Source of the DNA: Ambrosia x helenae
Taxonomy: Eukaryota; Streptophyta; Magnoliopsida; Asterales; Asteraceae
Reading direction: 5' to 3'
Length of the DNA: 64,000 nt
Assembly: GCA_030844895.1 (NCBI GenBank)
Contig: CM061223.1
Location: 19,031,946 to 19,095,945 of the forward strand
In this document: one piece after another, positions 24,023 to 34,595 of the stretch
Numbering within the stretch: the stretch's first letter is position 1
Layout of the letters: the number at the start of each line of letters is the position of its first letter
Notes under the pieces: model-generated
Seen by the model: only the letters and a program-made list of their open reading frames with translations
Told to the model about the DNA's origin: nothing
Databases searched by the model: none
Made by a program: the position numbers and the translations under genes

Positions 24023-24489
24023 ATTGGCGATTGTTTAGGCGTTTTTCCTGTTTTGATGGTTTATTGTTTAGATTCATAATTTGGTCGATTCATAATTTAG
24101 GCGACTTTGATAAACAAATATTAAGTTTCGACTATGATTATGACTGTTTTCGATTGGCGACTAGTGTAACACCCCAACCGATGGCGGAAACATCGGGATG
24201 TCACGTATTGATGATTGTTCAGTAGCTCATGGTGAATAATACATTTCATTAAATGATTTAAATGAATTACATACAATTGTCCTAGAATTTGTACATCAAA
24301 TTGGATAAAACTATACACATATCTTCAAGCATCAAATCAAATCTTCAAGCAAATAGAACCTGAAACATGTTAAGTTGAAAATGTTTTGGGTCAACAAAAG
24401 TTGGTGAGAATTACATAGGTTTTGATAATAGAATAAAATTGTTGTACAATTCATGTGTCATGGCAATCTAGTCCATATGCGAAAACATA

Positions 24490-25096
24490 TGATAGCAATG
24501 TCATGACAATCGGGTCACTAGGCGCCGGGTCGGCAACCGGTTAGAAGAAACAACTGGGTCGGTTTATCATTGGGTCAACCAAATCCATATGGGTATGAAT
24601 GTTTGGATAAGTGGCTAAAAAGAACTATCCATGCACAACATGCAAGTCCACGTTCCACCACATGTTTCTAGGATTATCTATATTCCATGTTTTAGAAGTT
24701 AAGTTCTAAGTAGTTTTTTTTAATATATTTTAGTATTAGTGGGTGACAGTTAGTATTTCCATTCCCTAAGGAGTAGGAACGTGGATAGCTTTTATTTTCT
24801 CTATGTAAACCTACAAAGAACATGAATGAAGGCAGAGAAAAATTACGTTTATCGTTTGTTTGGTTTTTCCTATCGGAGAACTAAAAATTAACCATTGCTA
24901 TCTCAAGGTAGCATCTTGAGAGGTGATCTTTGGATCCGTATTCGTGATAGGTGGTGTGACTGTATCCTATTACGGGTTCGGCTTGCTCATCGGATCGAGT
25001 TCGGGTGGTGTGTCTGTATCCCGAAATTGTCCGTTGTTATCAATTTTTACTTAAATTGCATCCTCGTTTTAGCCGTTACCTACTCGATTCCTATCA
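24490..25096 (+). repeat. 5' LTR of the gag-only element
   Basis: 607 bp, TGATAG to CTATCA. TATA-like and leader sequences are not obvious. It ends directly before the primer binding site. Confidence 0.92.
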
Positions 25097-25098
25097 TT

Positions 25099-25111
25099 TG
25101 GTATCAGAGCC
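25099..25111 (+). other. Primer binding site (initiator tRNA-Met)
   Basis: TGGTATCAGAGCC, complementary to the 3' end of plant initiator tRNA-Met, the usual primer site of plant Gypsy and Copia elements. It starts 2 nt after the LTR. Confidence 0.92.
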
Positions 25112-25205
25112 GAAGCGATCCGTTTCGACTCATAATTTTCTACCCCTCATATCCCAAATTTTACATTCATCACTTAATTTCTCGCTACCAAATTTCACTC
25201 TAACA

Positions 25206-27002
25206 ATGGACACAGAAAAGAGAACTCTGGAGCAACAAGTCAGAGATCTTCAAGAACAACTCCGTGACTTGACCCGCGAGTTACACCAGCGAAAAGATCA
25301 CCAGCGATCCCCACCCCGCTACCAACCCGATGGTTATGATACCGACGAACACTCGAATGCCGGCGACTATAATCCTTATGGTCGTCGATCTCCTAACAAA
25401 CGATACGACAACGATATTAAAGTCGACATCCCTGAGTACGATGGGAGGCTTGATCCCGATGAGTTTGTCGAGTGGCTTCGAACTGTGGAACGTGTTTTCG
25501 ACTACAAACAGACAGCCGAAGACAAAAGGGTGAAGATTGTCGCTTTGAAGTTGAGGAAATATGCCTCCACGTGGTGGGCAAATGTGTGTTACAAACGAGA
25601 ACGACAAGGCAAAGAAAAGGTGAGGAGTTGGAACAAAATGAAGAAACTACTAAAGGAGAAGTTTATGCCAACATATTATCTTCAAGACAACTTCTCCAAA
25701 TTGCATTTTCTCAAGCAAGGGGCCCGCTCAGTGGAAGAATATTCTCAAGAATTCGAGTATTTGTTGATGAAATGTGATTTGAATGAAGATGATCCCCAAA
25801 CCTTGGTTCGGTACCTAGGAGGATTGGACCCGAGAATCGCGAACGTGGTGGAGTTACAACCGTACACTACCCTGGCAGAACTTACCATACTGGCTCACAA
25901 AGTTGATGTACAACAGAAGGCAAGAGGCAAAACTGATGTCGGGCGAACCGTTACCAAAACGCCGGTTACTTCGACTTTTCCCACATGTAACTCAAGTCTT
26001 GTCAACCCACCAAAATCTGTAGATCTGCCCGAAAGCTCCAACGCTACTACAAGGGTTCCTAGGCGTTGTTTTCGTTGTCACGGATTGGGTCACATTGCGT
26101 TGGAATGTCCCAACAAAAAAATTGTTACACTTGCAGATTTTGAAAGTTTTAATAACCCATTGTATGATGAGAAGTCAGCTAATGACGATCAGGAAGGAGA
26201 AGTTGTGTTAGGTCCTGATGAAGGTGAGTGTTTAGTTGTAAGGAGAGCTCTTAGTGGGAATGCAGTTCAAGAAACGACCCTACAACGCGAGTCTATTTTT
26301 CGTACACGGTGCACTGTCCAAAACAAGGTTTGTTCTTTGGTTATTGATGGTGGGAGTTGCACTAATGTTGCATCACAAACAATGATCTCGAAACTTAAGT
26401 TGAAAATCGAACCTCACCCGTCACCGTACGATATACAGTGGCTCAACCAAGGCAAAGGTATTCGTGTTTCTCATCGAGTGTTACTTGCGTTTAGTATCGG
26501 TGAGACGTACAAGGATGAGATATGGTGTGATGTTATTCCTATGGACGCTTGTCATATTCTATTAGGTCGGCCATGGTTGTTTGACAGAAAGGTATTACAT
26601 GACGGATTCAAGAACACGTACTCATTCACGAAGGATGAAAAGAAGATAACCTTACTGCCAAGATCAACCACCAATACCGAGGCTGACCGGACCTTGTCTG
26701 TTTACACCCTCCTAAGTTTAGAATTACACAAATTAAAGGTTGGCAAAGATATTATTCAGATTCAGCTTGACGAAAAAGAACCCGCTCCTCCAGACCTACA
26801 CTCATTAGCCAAGCTTGAAGATAAAGATTGCATTTCAAGTTTGAGGACAAACTTTTTCGAAGTTGGAGAGGATGATAGCAATGTCATGACAATCGGGTCA
26901 CTAGGCGCCGGGTCGGCAACCGGGTTAGAAGAAACAACTGGGTCGGTTTATCATTGGGTCAACCAAATCCATATGGGTATGAATGTTTGGATAAGTGGCT
27001 AA
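25206..27002 (+). CDS. Gag-protease-like protein of the gag-only element
   Basis: A 598-residue uninterrupted ORF. The start MDTEKRTLEQQ opens a predicted coiled coil (about residues 3-30). A Gypsy retrotrans_gag domain follows (about 75-240; IPEYDGRLDPDEFVEWL, LRKYASTWWANV, YLGGLDPRIANVV). A CCHC zinc knuckle CFRCHGLGHIALEC is near residue 287, and a retropepsin-like region near 379 has VIDGGSCTNV, where Gly replaces the usual Ser/Thr of D-S/T-G, so protease activity is doubtful. HILLGRPWLFDRKV is typical of the same family. The frame runs through the 3' LTR boundary and stops 130 bp inside it. I choose the ATG at 25206 because it follows the primer site and LTR; the frame is open upstream only through LTR sequence. 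Reverse transcriptase must come from another element. Confidence 0.88.
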   Translation: MDTEKRTLEQQVRDLQEQLRDLTRELHQRKDHQRSPPRYQPDGYDTDEHSNAGDYNPYGRRSPNKRYDNDIKVDIPEYDGRLDPDEFVEWLRTVERVFDYKQTAEDKRVKIVALKLRKYASTWWANVCYKRERQGKEKVRSWNKMKKLLKEKFMPTYYLQDNFSKLHFLKQGARSVEEYSQEFEYLLMKCDLNEDDPQTLVRYLGGLDPRIANVVELQPYTTLAELTILAHKVDVQQKARGKTDVGRTVTKTPVTSTFPTCNSSLVNPPKSVDLPESSNATTRVPRRCFRCHGLGHIALECPNKKIVTLADFESFNNPLYDEKSANDDQEGEVVLGPDEGECLVVRRALSGNAVQETTLQRESIFRTRCTVQNKVCSLVIDGGSCTNVASQTMISKLKLKIEPHPSPYDIQWLNQGKGIRVSHRVLLAFSIGETYKDEIWCDVIPMDACHILLGRPWLFDRKVLHDGFKNTYSFTKDEKKITLLPRSTTNTEADRTLSVYTLLSLELHKLKVGKDIIQIQLDEKEPAPPDLHSLAKLEDKDCISSLRTNFFEVGEDDSNVMTIGSLGAGSATGLEETTGSVYHWVNQIHMGMNVWISG

Positions 27003-27485
27003 AAAGAACTATCCATGCACAACATGCAAGTCCACGTTCCACCACATGTTTCTAGGATTATCTATATTCCATGTTTTAGAAGTTAAGTTCTAAGTAGTTT
27101 TTTTTTTTTAATATATTTTAGTATTAGTGGGTGACAGTTAGTATTTCCATTCCCTAAGGAGTAGGAACGTGGATAGCTTTTATTTTCTCTATGTAAACCT
27201 ACAAAGAACATGAATGAAGGCAGAGAAAAATTACGTTTATCGTTTGTTTGGTTTTTCCTATCGGAGAACTAAAAATTAACCATTGCTATCTCAAGGTTAG
27301 CATCTTGAGAGGTGATCTTTGGATCCGTATTCGTGATAGGTGGTGTGACTGTATCCTATTACGGGTTCGGCTTGCTCATCGGATCGAGTTCGGGTGGTGT
27401 GTCTGTATCCCGAAATTGTCCGTTGTTATCAATTTTTACTTAAATTGCATCCTCGTTTTAGCCGTTACCTACTCGATTCCTATCA
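26873..27485 (+). repeat. 3' LTR of the gag-only element
   Basis: 613 bp. Relative to the 5' copy it has one extra G near 26928, four extra T in a homopolymer near 27100 and one extra T near 27296. It also supplies the last coding segment of the gag ORF. Confidence 0.92.
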
Positions 27486-28676
27486 ACATACTAGAAGTAA
27501 ATCGAGTGCATAATCAACCTTGTTGACTGTTGTAATTGTGGTACATCCCATACGCTCATGGTTCACTCGTTTAAATTGCAGTAACAAACACCCACGTAAC
27601 CTTTGTAGGAGGCACGTATCCGGGTGGGATTGTCAGTCCAATAGATCTATCAATGTATACCGTTTGGCTGATGAATGTTTATGCTAGAATTGTGCTTACC
27701 CTAGTCATGTTCAAGACATAATGCAACATAGAAATACACATAGACACATTGATGATTGAATTGCATAAATATTGTTGTAACATGTTTCACCCCAAAAATA
27801 GTGATAAATAGAAAAGGGGCTATGTAAAACTCACCTTGTTATATCTGTTGAAAATAGTGTGTTGCCCAAATGTATCAAGTATCACCCTATAATGAGGTAA
27901 TAAATATGTCTAAGTCTATCAAGTCTACAATGTATAAGTTTCTAGGGCTCCGAATTGGGGATAAATGCTTGTTTGATTAATGTGAAAATTGTTTAATAAT
28001 TGAGAGGATATTAGTAAATAAATAACCAAAAATCTTTTTATGAAATTTAAATTTAGGATGATCACAATAATGTGTTTGAAGTACAAAAATAATTTTTATA
28101 AAATTATTTCCTTTAAAATAGATTTTTAAATCTATTTATTACAAATTGTCAAAATTTAACTTTAATATTCAAAAATACTAAAATTAAAGAATTATTGTTT
28201 TAAAAATCATATTTCTGTTCTAAATATTTAAAAATAAATTGTATAAAATTTTGGTGCAAAAATAATAAAAATTGAATTTATTATGATTTAATTATGATTA
28301 AATCTAACAAAAATTGATTAAAAATATAAAATAAATGATTTTTCTGAATTAAAAATTATTTCAGTAAAGTTTAATATTGTACAAACATAGGGTAATTTTT
28401 GTAGAAATTAATAAAATTGTTTTGATATTTTAATGGATTTTTATAAATATAATAGTATAAAATTGATTTAATTATTATAAATATTAAATAAATGAATTTC
28501 AGAAAAATAAAAATTGTAAATAAAACTTTTATCTCAGATTGAATAAATATAATTTTTTTTAGAATTTATAAAATAGTTTTTAATATTTAAAAACGAATTT
28601 ATAAGATTAAAATGTATTATATATAATTAATTGATTTGTTTGTTTTAAAAAAAAGAACAAAAAAGAATGTCACGGG

Positions 28677-28732
28677 CCGGAATCGAACCCGGGTGACTAG
28701 GGTATACATCATCAGACGTAACCAACTGATCC
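28677..28732 (-). other. tRNA-like A-box/B-box module in LTR
   Basis: On the minus strand TGGATCAGTTGG (A-box-like) precedes GGGTTCGATTCCGG (B-box). The A-box side is part of a hairpin, AACCAACTGATC/GATCAGTTGGTT with loop CACA. Confidence 0.5.
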
Positions 28733-29350
28733 ACAGATCAGTTGGTTGACAATCTTCGATTAAAATTGATTATAAGGGGTTACGTAATAGTCGTTCTTCC
28801 CCAATTACACTATTTCAAGCCCTAGATTCTGCAATTGGGCAATCCACACAACTTTAACCCAATTAATCATAGGGTTTCTGTTGTGTGGGTGCCGATCAAT
28901 GAAACCCATATCAAAAATAACACTTACAATGATGAATTGATTAAGATAGCACAGTCAAAGCTCGAGTCAAACACGAACGGAAATGAATCAAACAGTGAAA
29001 GATTAAGAAATTGGAGGTTGGAAGAGGAGGTTCGGCGAGTAGAGGTGGTGGCATGATGTTCAATTTATAGTCCTATGGTCTGGATGAAGGATTTGGTATG
29101 TTTTGACCTTCATAATGATGCCGACGCGTTAATTGGCTAAAAATAGCATGGATTGCAGGCTAATTGAACGTATGCTGAGTTGTAAATGGCCGATAATCAC
29201 GTCACATTGTCAATTACAAGTTAATCATGAGTCAAGAATCTTGATTATGGAAGGTTATTGATCTCAGTTGACTTTCCAAGTCAACTGAGATGAATTCATG
29301 TTTGCTTATAATTAAATCGCGTCCAGGTTTAAAACAAGGATTCATACAGA

Positions 29351-29401
29351 TCAGGTGGTTGTGAGGGTGAGTGTGTGTGGGTTTGTCCCGGGTTCGAGGC
29401 C
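29351..29401 (+). other. tRNA-like A-box/B-box module in LTR
   Basis: TCAGGTGGTTGTG (A-box-like) precedes CCGGGTTCGAGGCC (B-box). It has the same opposite-strand arrangement relative to the module at 28677 as seen in the 8438-10998 LTR. Confidence 0.45.
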
Positions 29402-29864
29402 AAGCAAGGGCACTATTTTTTTCTTTTCTTTTTAACATAAAGAGGGAAGTTGGGCTGGGCTAGTTGGGCCGGCTCCTTGGGCTCAGCAGGCCCAAGTCCG
29501 ATTCTATAAGGAAAGGGAAAGGGTGGTTTGGGTTTGGGCTTAGACTAACAAAAATCAATCCACAATATTGTTTTTATGTATTATTATTATTATTATACAC
29601 ACATATATATATATAAGCTGTGTGGTCGGGAAAGATAAAAACTTAGGCACGTTATGAAAATATTAAAATTTGAAAATTGGGCGATGTTACAACTAGGATG
29701 GTTTTGCACATGCAACCACGCCAACTTAATTTATATTTATACACTATGAATAGAGCAATGGGAATAAAAAGTGAAGTAGCTTTTCGCGATGACGATGACT
29801 GTTTAGGATTGGCGATTGTTTAGCCGTTTGGCTGTTTTGATGGTTTATTGTTTAGATTCATAAT

Positions 29865-32472
29865 TGTGACACCCGGCATGTTCGGCTTAAACTTATTAGT
29901 AACATCTAAGTCTACCTTAGCGAGAAACGTTTATAAACAAACTTAACTGGGTTAGTTGAGTCGGGTCAAGTTAGGATTGTCCAGGGTACAATGATCTGGA
30001 GGATCATTGGGAGTCGTTTTGGTAATACACTAGTACCGGGTTCCGTTGTTGGTGATATTACATGAACTAATTAAGTATATGTGTAGATTATGGGTCGTGT
30101 GGTGGATTATATACATAGATGTGTTTAAATGATGTGTAAATGATTATCTGTGCTTCAATGTGTTAAATATAGACTAAGGATGCATGCTTATGTGTTAAGA
30201 TGTGTTAGAATGCGTTAAACACGACAAACTGGAAAACTAGTTAAAAAGGGATCTTGGTTCGACCACTTCGAGTGGTCGAAGGAGAAGTAATTGTCTGGTT
30301 CGACCCTTGTAAATGGGCGAACCAGGGAAGTGGAATTTAAGGAATTCCCTTCGACCAGACAGGGCTCATTCGACCCTGTGAAAGGGTCGAAGGAGACCAC
30401 CTTCGACCAATGAATCGGGGTGAAGGAGGATTAGTATAAATACCAACCTTTGTCATTTTTCATCATTTCACAAACCATAACCGTCCCAAAACGCTCTCAA
30501 ACGATCTTAAACACTAAGGAAGGAGTTTTTGCTCTTCTTTTTCACAATCTAACCTATCTACAACATCTAAACAAGAATCTAAGGTGTGTTCATAATCCTA
30601 AACCTTTTTAAAAGCATTTTGATTCGTTTTCATCTAACCCTAATTGTCCAGATATGTTCTAAGGGTGTTTTTATGATTAAAAACCTTTTAAACATCTTTC
30701 TAAATCAAAGCATTATCATTTAACATAGATTTTCATGATGAATAACATATGTAAATTGGGTATTATGTGGTATTATGTGTTGTTCAATGATTGGCTGCTA
30801 TATCTATGATAGAAACATGATATAGGATTGTTATTGATGTTAGAATATTGTTGTTTAGGGTTAGGATTGGATATGATGATATTATGGGTATTTGGGGGGT
30901 TTTATGGGGTTTAAACTTGATGCATGATAGTTATGATCAATAGAATTGATAAGAAAAGATCGGATAATCGACAAACTGAGTATTTTAAGCTAAGCATTAA
31001 TCGATTTCAAAAGTTTCCAAATTGGGTAAATAATTCATGCATGAAAGTGATGTTTTCATAATCTTTACCATTTTGGGAAAGGGCTGAAACGGACGTATTA
31101 TCGGGGGAAATCGGTGGGGTTTTGTAGGGATAAGTTATCCATGCTTGACTGCTGTGTTTGATGATGTTTCGAGTAGTTTTGAATGTGTTTGAAGCGTTTT
31201 TAGGAAAAATTGCACAACAGGGGCGAACCTGGCCTCGTTCGACCGATCGAAGGTGCGAATGAGGAAAACCAGGGTCGAACCTGGGTTTTTGTTGGGCGAA
31301 TGAGGTAAAACGGGCGAAGGAGACATCAAACGGTCGAACGAGATGTAAAACGGGCGAAGGAGACTGAAAAGGTGCGAAGGAGACTGAAAAGGTGCGAAGG
31401 AGACTTAAAACTGACTGGTTCGACCGTTCTGATGCAGAAGTGAGATTTTTGATACAAACTAAGTGTTTTATGCTTGAACCTTGTGTGTAATCTATGTGTA
31501 CTTGATTAGTTAGGGTAATGGGTCACCAACGGGATGTCGGGTCGGTCTAGTGTGTTGGTTAAACATTTAAACACGTTTTAAAACATACTTGGTTACGATC
31601 TGGACAATCGGGGACTAGATAACCTTATGGTTATTAGTCGGAACACTTATGTGAACATTTTGATAGATCTCCGGTAGAGGGATTATCAAAGGCTAAACAT
31701 CTTTACTTGTAATTGAAGAACGCTATCTAAGGTGAGTTCACGGCCCCACTTTTACTGCTTTAACTTTTGGGGGAGAAAACATGCGCTAAACGGTTTTGGT
31801 AACATATGTCATACTATGGTTTTAACTTTATATTGCTATACGATCTTTTGGAAAGTCCCGAGGGAAACCATGAATGTGCGGGGATGCACAACGGGGGAAA
31901 TGTGGATAGATCTATTGGGCGTGACCTGCCCCACTCGTCGGCTTGGAGGGCCGGCGGGTGCATATTGTCTCGAACAGGAACATTATCGTGCTGAACATAC
32001 GGGCTGCTTAAACATGCTAAACATTGCTAAACGTGTCTAGTAATGGTTTCCAATCGTAGTAGTAATAAACATACGCCTAGCTAGCGTACTTGGTAACATT
32101 GATATAGTATGGACATGGTAACGTTTTGGTAACATTTTGAACAAACCTGTGAACTCACCAGCATTTTATGTTGACATCTTTTTGGCATGTTTTTCTCAGG
32201 TCGCTAAGGTAGCAAAGAACGGAACTAGGCGCACGGGTCTGCATTGGCGTCTAGGCATAGTTGCACGTTTTGTAATAAAAGTATTTTGAACAACTTTTGA
32301 CATGATAGCATAGTTGATTAAATGCTACTTAAACGCTTCCGCTTATTAAATTAATGGTTATGTCTATTTACGTTTTTCATATAGAGTTGTTTATTGTGAT
32401 CGTTGACTTGGATCCTGGTTTGTCATGCGCCTCGCGGTAAAACCCCGCAAGTGGAAATTTGAGGGTGTGACA
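29865..32472 (+). repeat. Tekay 5' LTR
   Basis: TGTGACACCCGG to GGGTGTGACA. TATAAATACC near 30433 is a likely TATA box. Upstream (30258-30391) three short hairpins are built on TTCGACC/GGTCGAA. A 20-bp unit around GAAAAGGTGCGAAGGAGACT occurs once more here than in the 3' LTR, which accounts for the whole length difference. Confidence 0.93.
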
Positions 32473-32475
32473 GAT

Positions 32476-32488
32476 TGGTATCAGAGCC
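32476..32488 (+). other. Primer binding site (initiator tRNA-Met)
   Basis: TGGTATCAGAGCC starts 3 nt after the 5' LTR. 32489-32995 is an untranslated leader without a convincing gene. Confidence 0.92.
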
Positions 32489-32995
32489 AATGGTTATAGT
32501 GAACTAGGACTGCATGTAGAGTCTGGTCTATAGCCGAGTCGCACACACTAGACGGTCACATACTTGAGTCTATTAGTGGGATACGTATTAACGTTGTCGG
32601 GGTGTCCTTACATCATCATCATGCTTCTCCGTTACATCATCCGCTTTTATTTGGGTTCTTACCTACTCTTGTCTTCTTCTTCTGGATTGAAGAAGGAGGG
32701 GTTGACTTGTTCTAGCACACACATGCCTTCTTACACTTGCACCTATCGTCACACGTTACTAGGCGATGATATTCAGTGACTGGGGTCTGGATTAGGGGTA
32801 CATCTGGAGGACCATGTAGAGCAGTTTATCATTTCGGGTGCACACGAAATAATAAACTGGAATGCATGAAAATCCCGATGGACTTCGAGTTTGGATGTAT
32901 AGTCCTGGATTTGTCCCTAGGTTAACTCTTGTAAATTCCTAGTGGTTGACACTGGAAGTGACTCTGAATCTCTCGATTTCTTGATTTGTTAGATC

Positions 32996-34595
32996 ATGTC
33001 TGGTGCTCGCGGTGGTGGACGTCGTGGTGGCGGCGGTGGCCGTGCTGGCGGTGGTGGTCGCGCTGGAGGCGGTGGTCGTGGTAACATCAACATGACCCAA
33101 GCTGAACTGAACAACTTGCTACAGCAGCAAGTGAACATGGCTATGGCTAATTTCTAGGTTGGGATTAATGCCATGGGTGGTGAGTTGATTTCTGTCGACC
33201 TTGCCTCATTCTTGGGTTTCGTGTCCTTTCGTTTGTGTTTTACTCGTGTACCGTGTTTCAGGTGCTGGTGCCAATCCACCCCCACCTCAGTGCTCTTATA
33301 AGAAGTTTCGGGACTGTCAGCCCCATAACTTCGCTGGAACTGAGGGAGCGGTGGGACTGCTCCGATTGCTGGAGAAGGTGGAATCTGTGTTTGTTATGTG
33401 TAACTGTCCTGCTGGGGACCGGGTGAAGTATGTTACTGCGACATTTAAGGGGCCTGCACTGTCGTGGTGGAATGCTACTACACAGAACATGGGATTGGGG
33501 GAGGCTATGGCTATGCCTTGGGCGGAGTTCGTGCAGCTGTTGAGAGGTGAGTACTGTCCGAGAGAGGAGATAAAGAAGTTGGAACATGAGGTCTGGAGTT
33601 ACAAGATGGTTGGGTCTGAGATTGAGGAATACACTGTGAGGAGGAATGAGCTGGCGGTGTTGTGTCCTGATTTACACACACCCGAGTACAGGAGGATCGA
33701 GCACTATGTGTCTGGACTAGTGCCCGAGATTGCTGGGTTGGTGGCTGCTGGGAATCTTCCCACCATTGCTGAAGTTGTCCGATCAGCTCATCGGATGACT
33801 AACCTGAAGGTGGCAGAAGGCGTTTTGCCACCCAAGGGTGCTGCTTTGAAGGTTGCTGAGGGGAACAAAAGGAAGTGGGATAGTGTGGGGAAAAGTGTGG
33901 TGCCAGCTCAGCCGGCAAAGAAGTTTGAGTCATCTGGGTCTTCTTCTGGGCAGAAGACGAGTGGGTATGTTGGGAAGCATCCCAAATGTAACAAGAGTGG
34001 TTTTCATCATTCTGGGGGTTGTGATAGGGCTCGTTGTCATCGGTGCCATCAGTTGGGGCACCATGCGAAGGATTGCAAGGTGGCACTCACCCCAACTCAG
34101 ACTCCTGCGGCTACTCCTACTCCTGCTGCTCAGGGGACTCAGGGGAGGCAGGGGTGTTATAACTGTGGTGACACGGGACATTTCAAGCGTGACTTTCCCA
34201 AACTGAAGCAGGGCGATAATGGGAGGGGCGGGAACGGTAACGGGAACAACGGCGGCGGAGGCAGGACTGCACGTGCTTTCGTCATTGGATCTGCGGAGGC
34301 TAGGCAGGATCCAGACACAGTTACCGGTACGTTCCTTCTTAATGATCGCTATGTTTCTGTCTTGTTTGATTCTGGTGCCAATAAGAGTGTCATATCTTTG
34401 GATGTTAGTCGATTGCTAGATATAGTACCCACACCTTTAGAGGCTAAGTACTTAATAGAATTGGCTGATGGTAAGAAAATCGAAGCGACACACACCCTTA
34501 GGGAATGTCGCTTAGAACTGTCGGGTTTGTCTTTCCCCATTGACCTTATGCTGGTACCCCTGGGTAGTTTTGATGTCGTGGTTGGCATGGATTAG
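32996..34595 (+). pseudogene. Tekay gag-protease, with putative 82-bp intron and two stops
   Basis: ATG at 32996 opens an Arg/Gly-rich segment (RGGGRRGGGGGRAGG...) that meets TAG at codon 54 (33155). The frame changes across 33180-33261, which has a consensus donor (GGTG/GTGAGTT) and acceptor (TGTTTCAG/GT). Removing it joins the N-terminal segment to the gag frame exactly. The main gag region follows (HNFAGTEGAVGLLRLLEKVE, LSWWNATTQ, WAEFVQLLRGEYCP). The first zinc knuckle CHRCHQLGHHAKDC is intact; the second, CYNCGDTGHFKRDF, has Phe for the last Cys. Retropepsin LFDSGANKSVIS is intact near 34365. The frame ends at TAG 34593 after VVVGMD, where this family normally has Trp, so it is a likely TGG to TAG mutation. 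Confidence 0.85.

Larger units (their letters stand above)
24490..27485 (+). mobile_element. Gag-only LTR retrotransposon (TR-GAG type), intact
   Basis: LTRs at 24490-25096 (607 bp) and 26873-27485 (613 bp) are bounded TGATAG...CTATCA and flanked by ACATA (24485-24489, 27486-27490). By eye the LTRs differ only by three short indels that add up to 6 bp, with no substitutions. A primer site for initiator tRNA-Met lies 2 nt inside the 5' LTR and the purine stretch GTTGGAGAGGA abuts the 3' LTR. The 1.78-kb interior encodes one gag-protease-like protein and no polymerase. It inserted into the solo LTR at 24165-29691. Confidence 0.92.
24165..29691 (-). mobile_element. Solo LTR of the same family as 8438-10998, minus strand
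   Basis: On the plus strand it starts TGTAACACCCCAACCGATGG and ends GATGTTACA. It is flanked by ACTAG (24160-24164, 29692-29696). Removing the nested 24490-27485 element and its duplication leaves 2,526 bp, close to the 2,561 bp of the first solo LTR. Its start is nearly the reverse complement of the end of that LTR. It carries two tRNA-like modules and a 14-bp-stem hairpin (near 29265-29295). Confidence 0.88.
27486..29691 (-). other. Remainder of the solo LTR, no gene
   Basis: AT-rich LTR sequence (28000-28640 is extremely AT-rich) resembling the reverse complement of 9440-10130. The open frame at 28835-29056 has no recognisable domain and is LTR sequence. Confidence 0.75.

Noticed and set aside
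25281..25607. 108-codon minus-strand frame
   Set aside because: Antisense shadow of the intact gag ORF.
28835..29056. 73-codon plus-strand frame as a host gene
   Set aside because: It lies inside a solo LTR with a perfect target duplication and has no domain.
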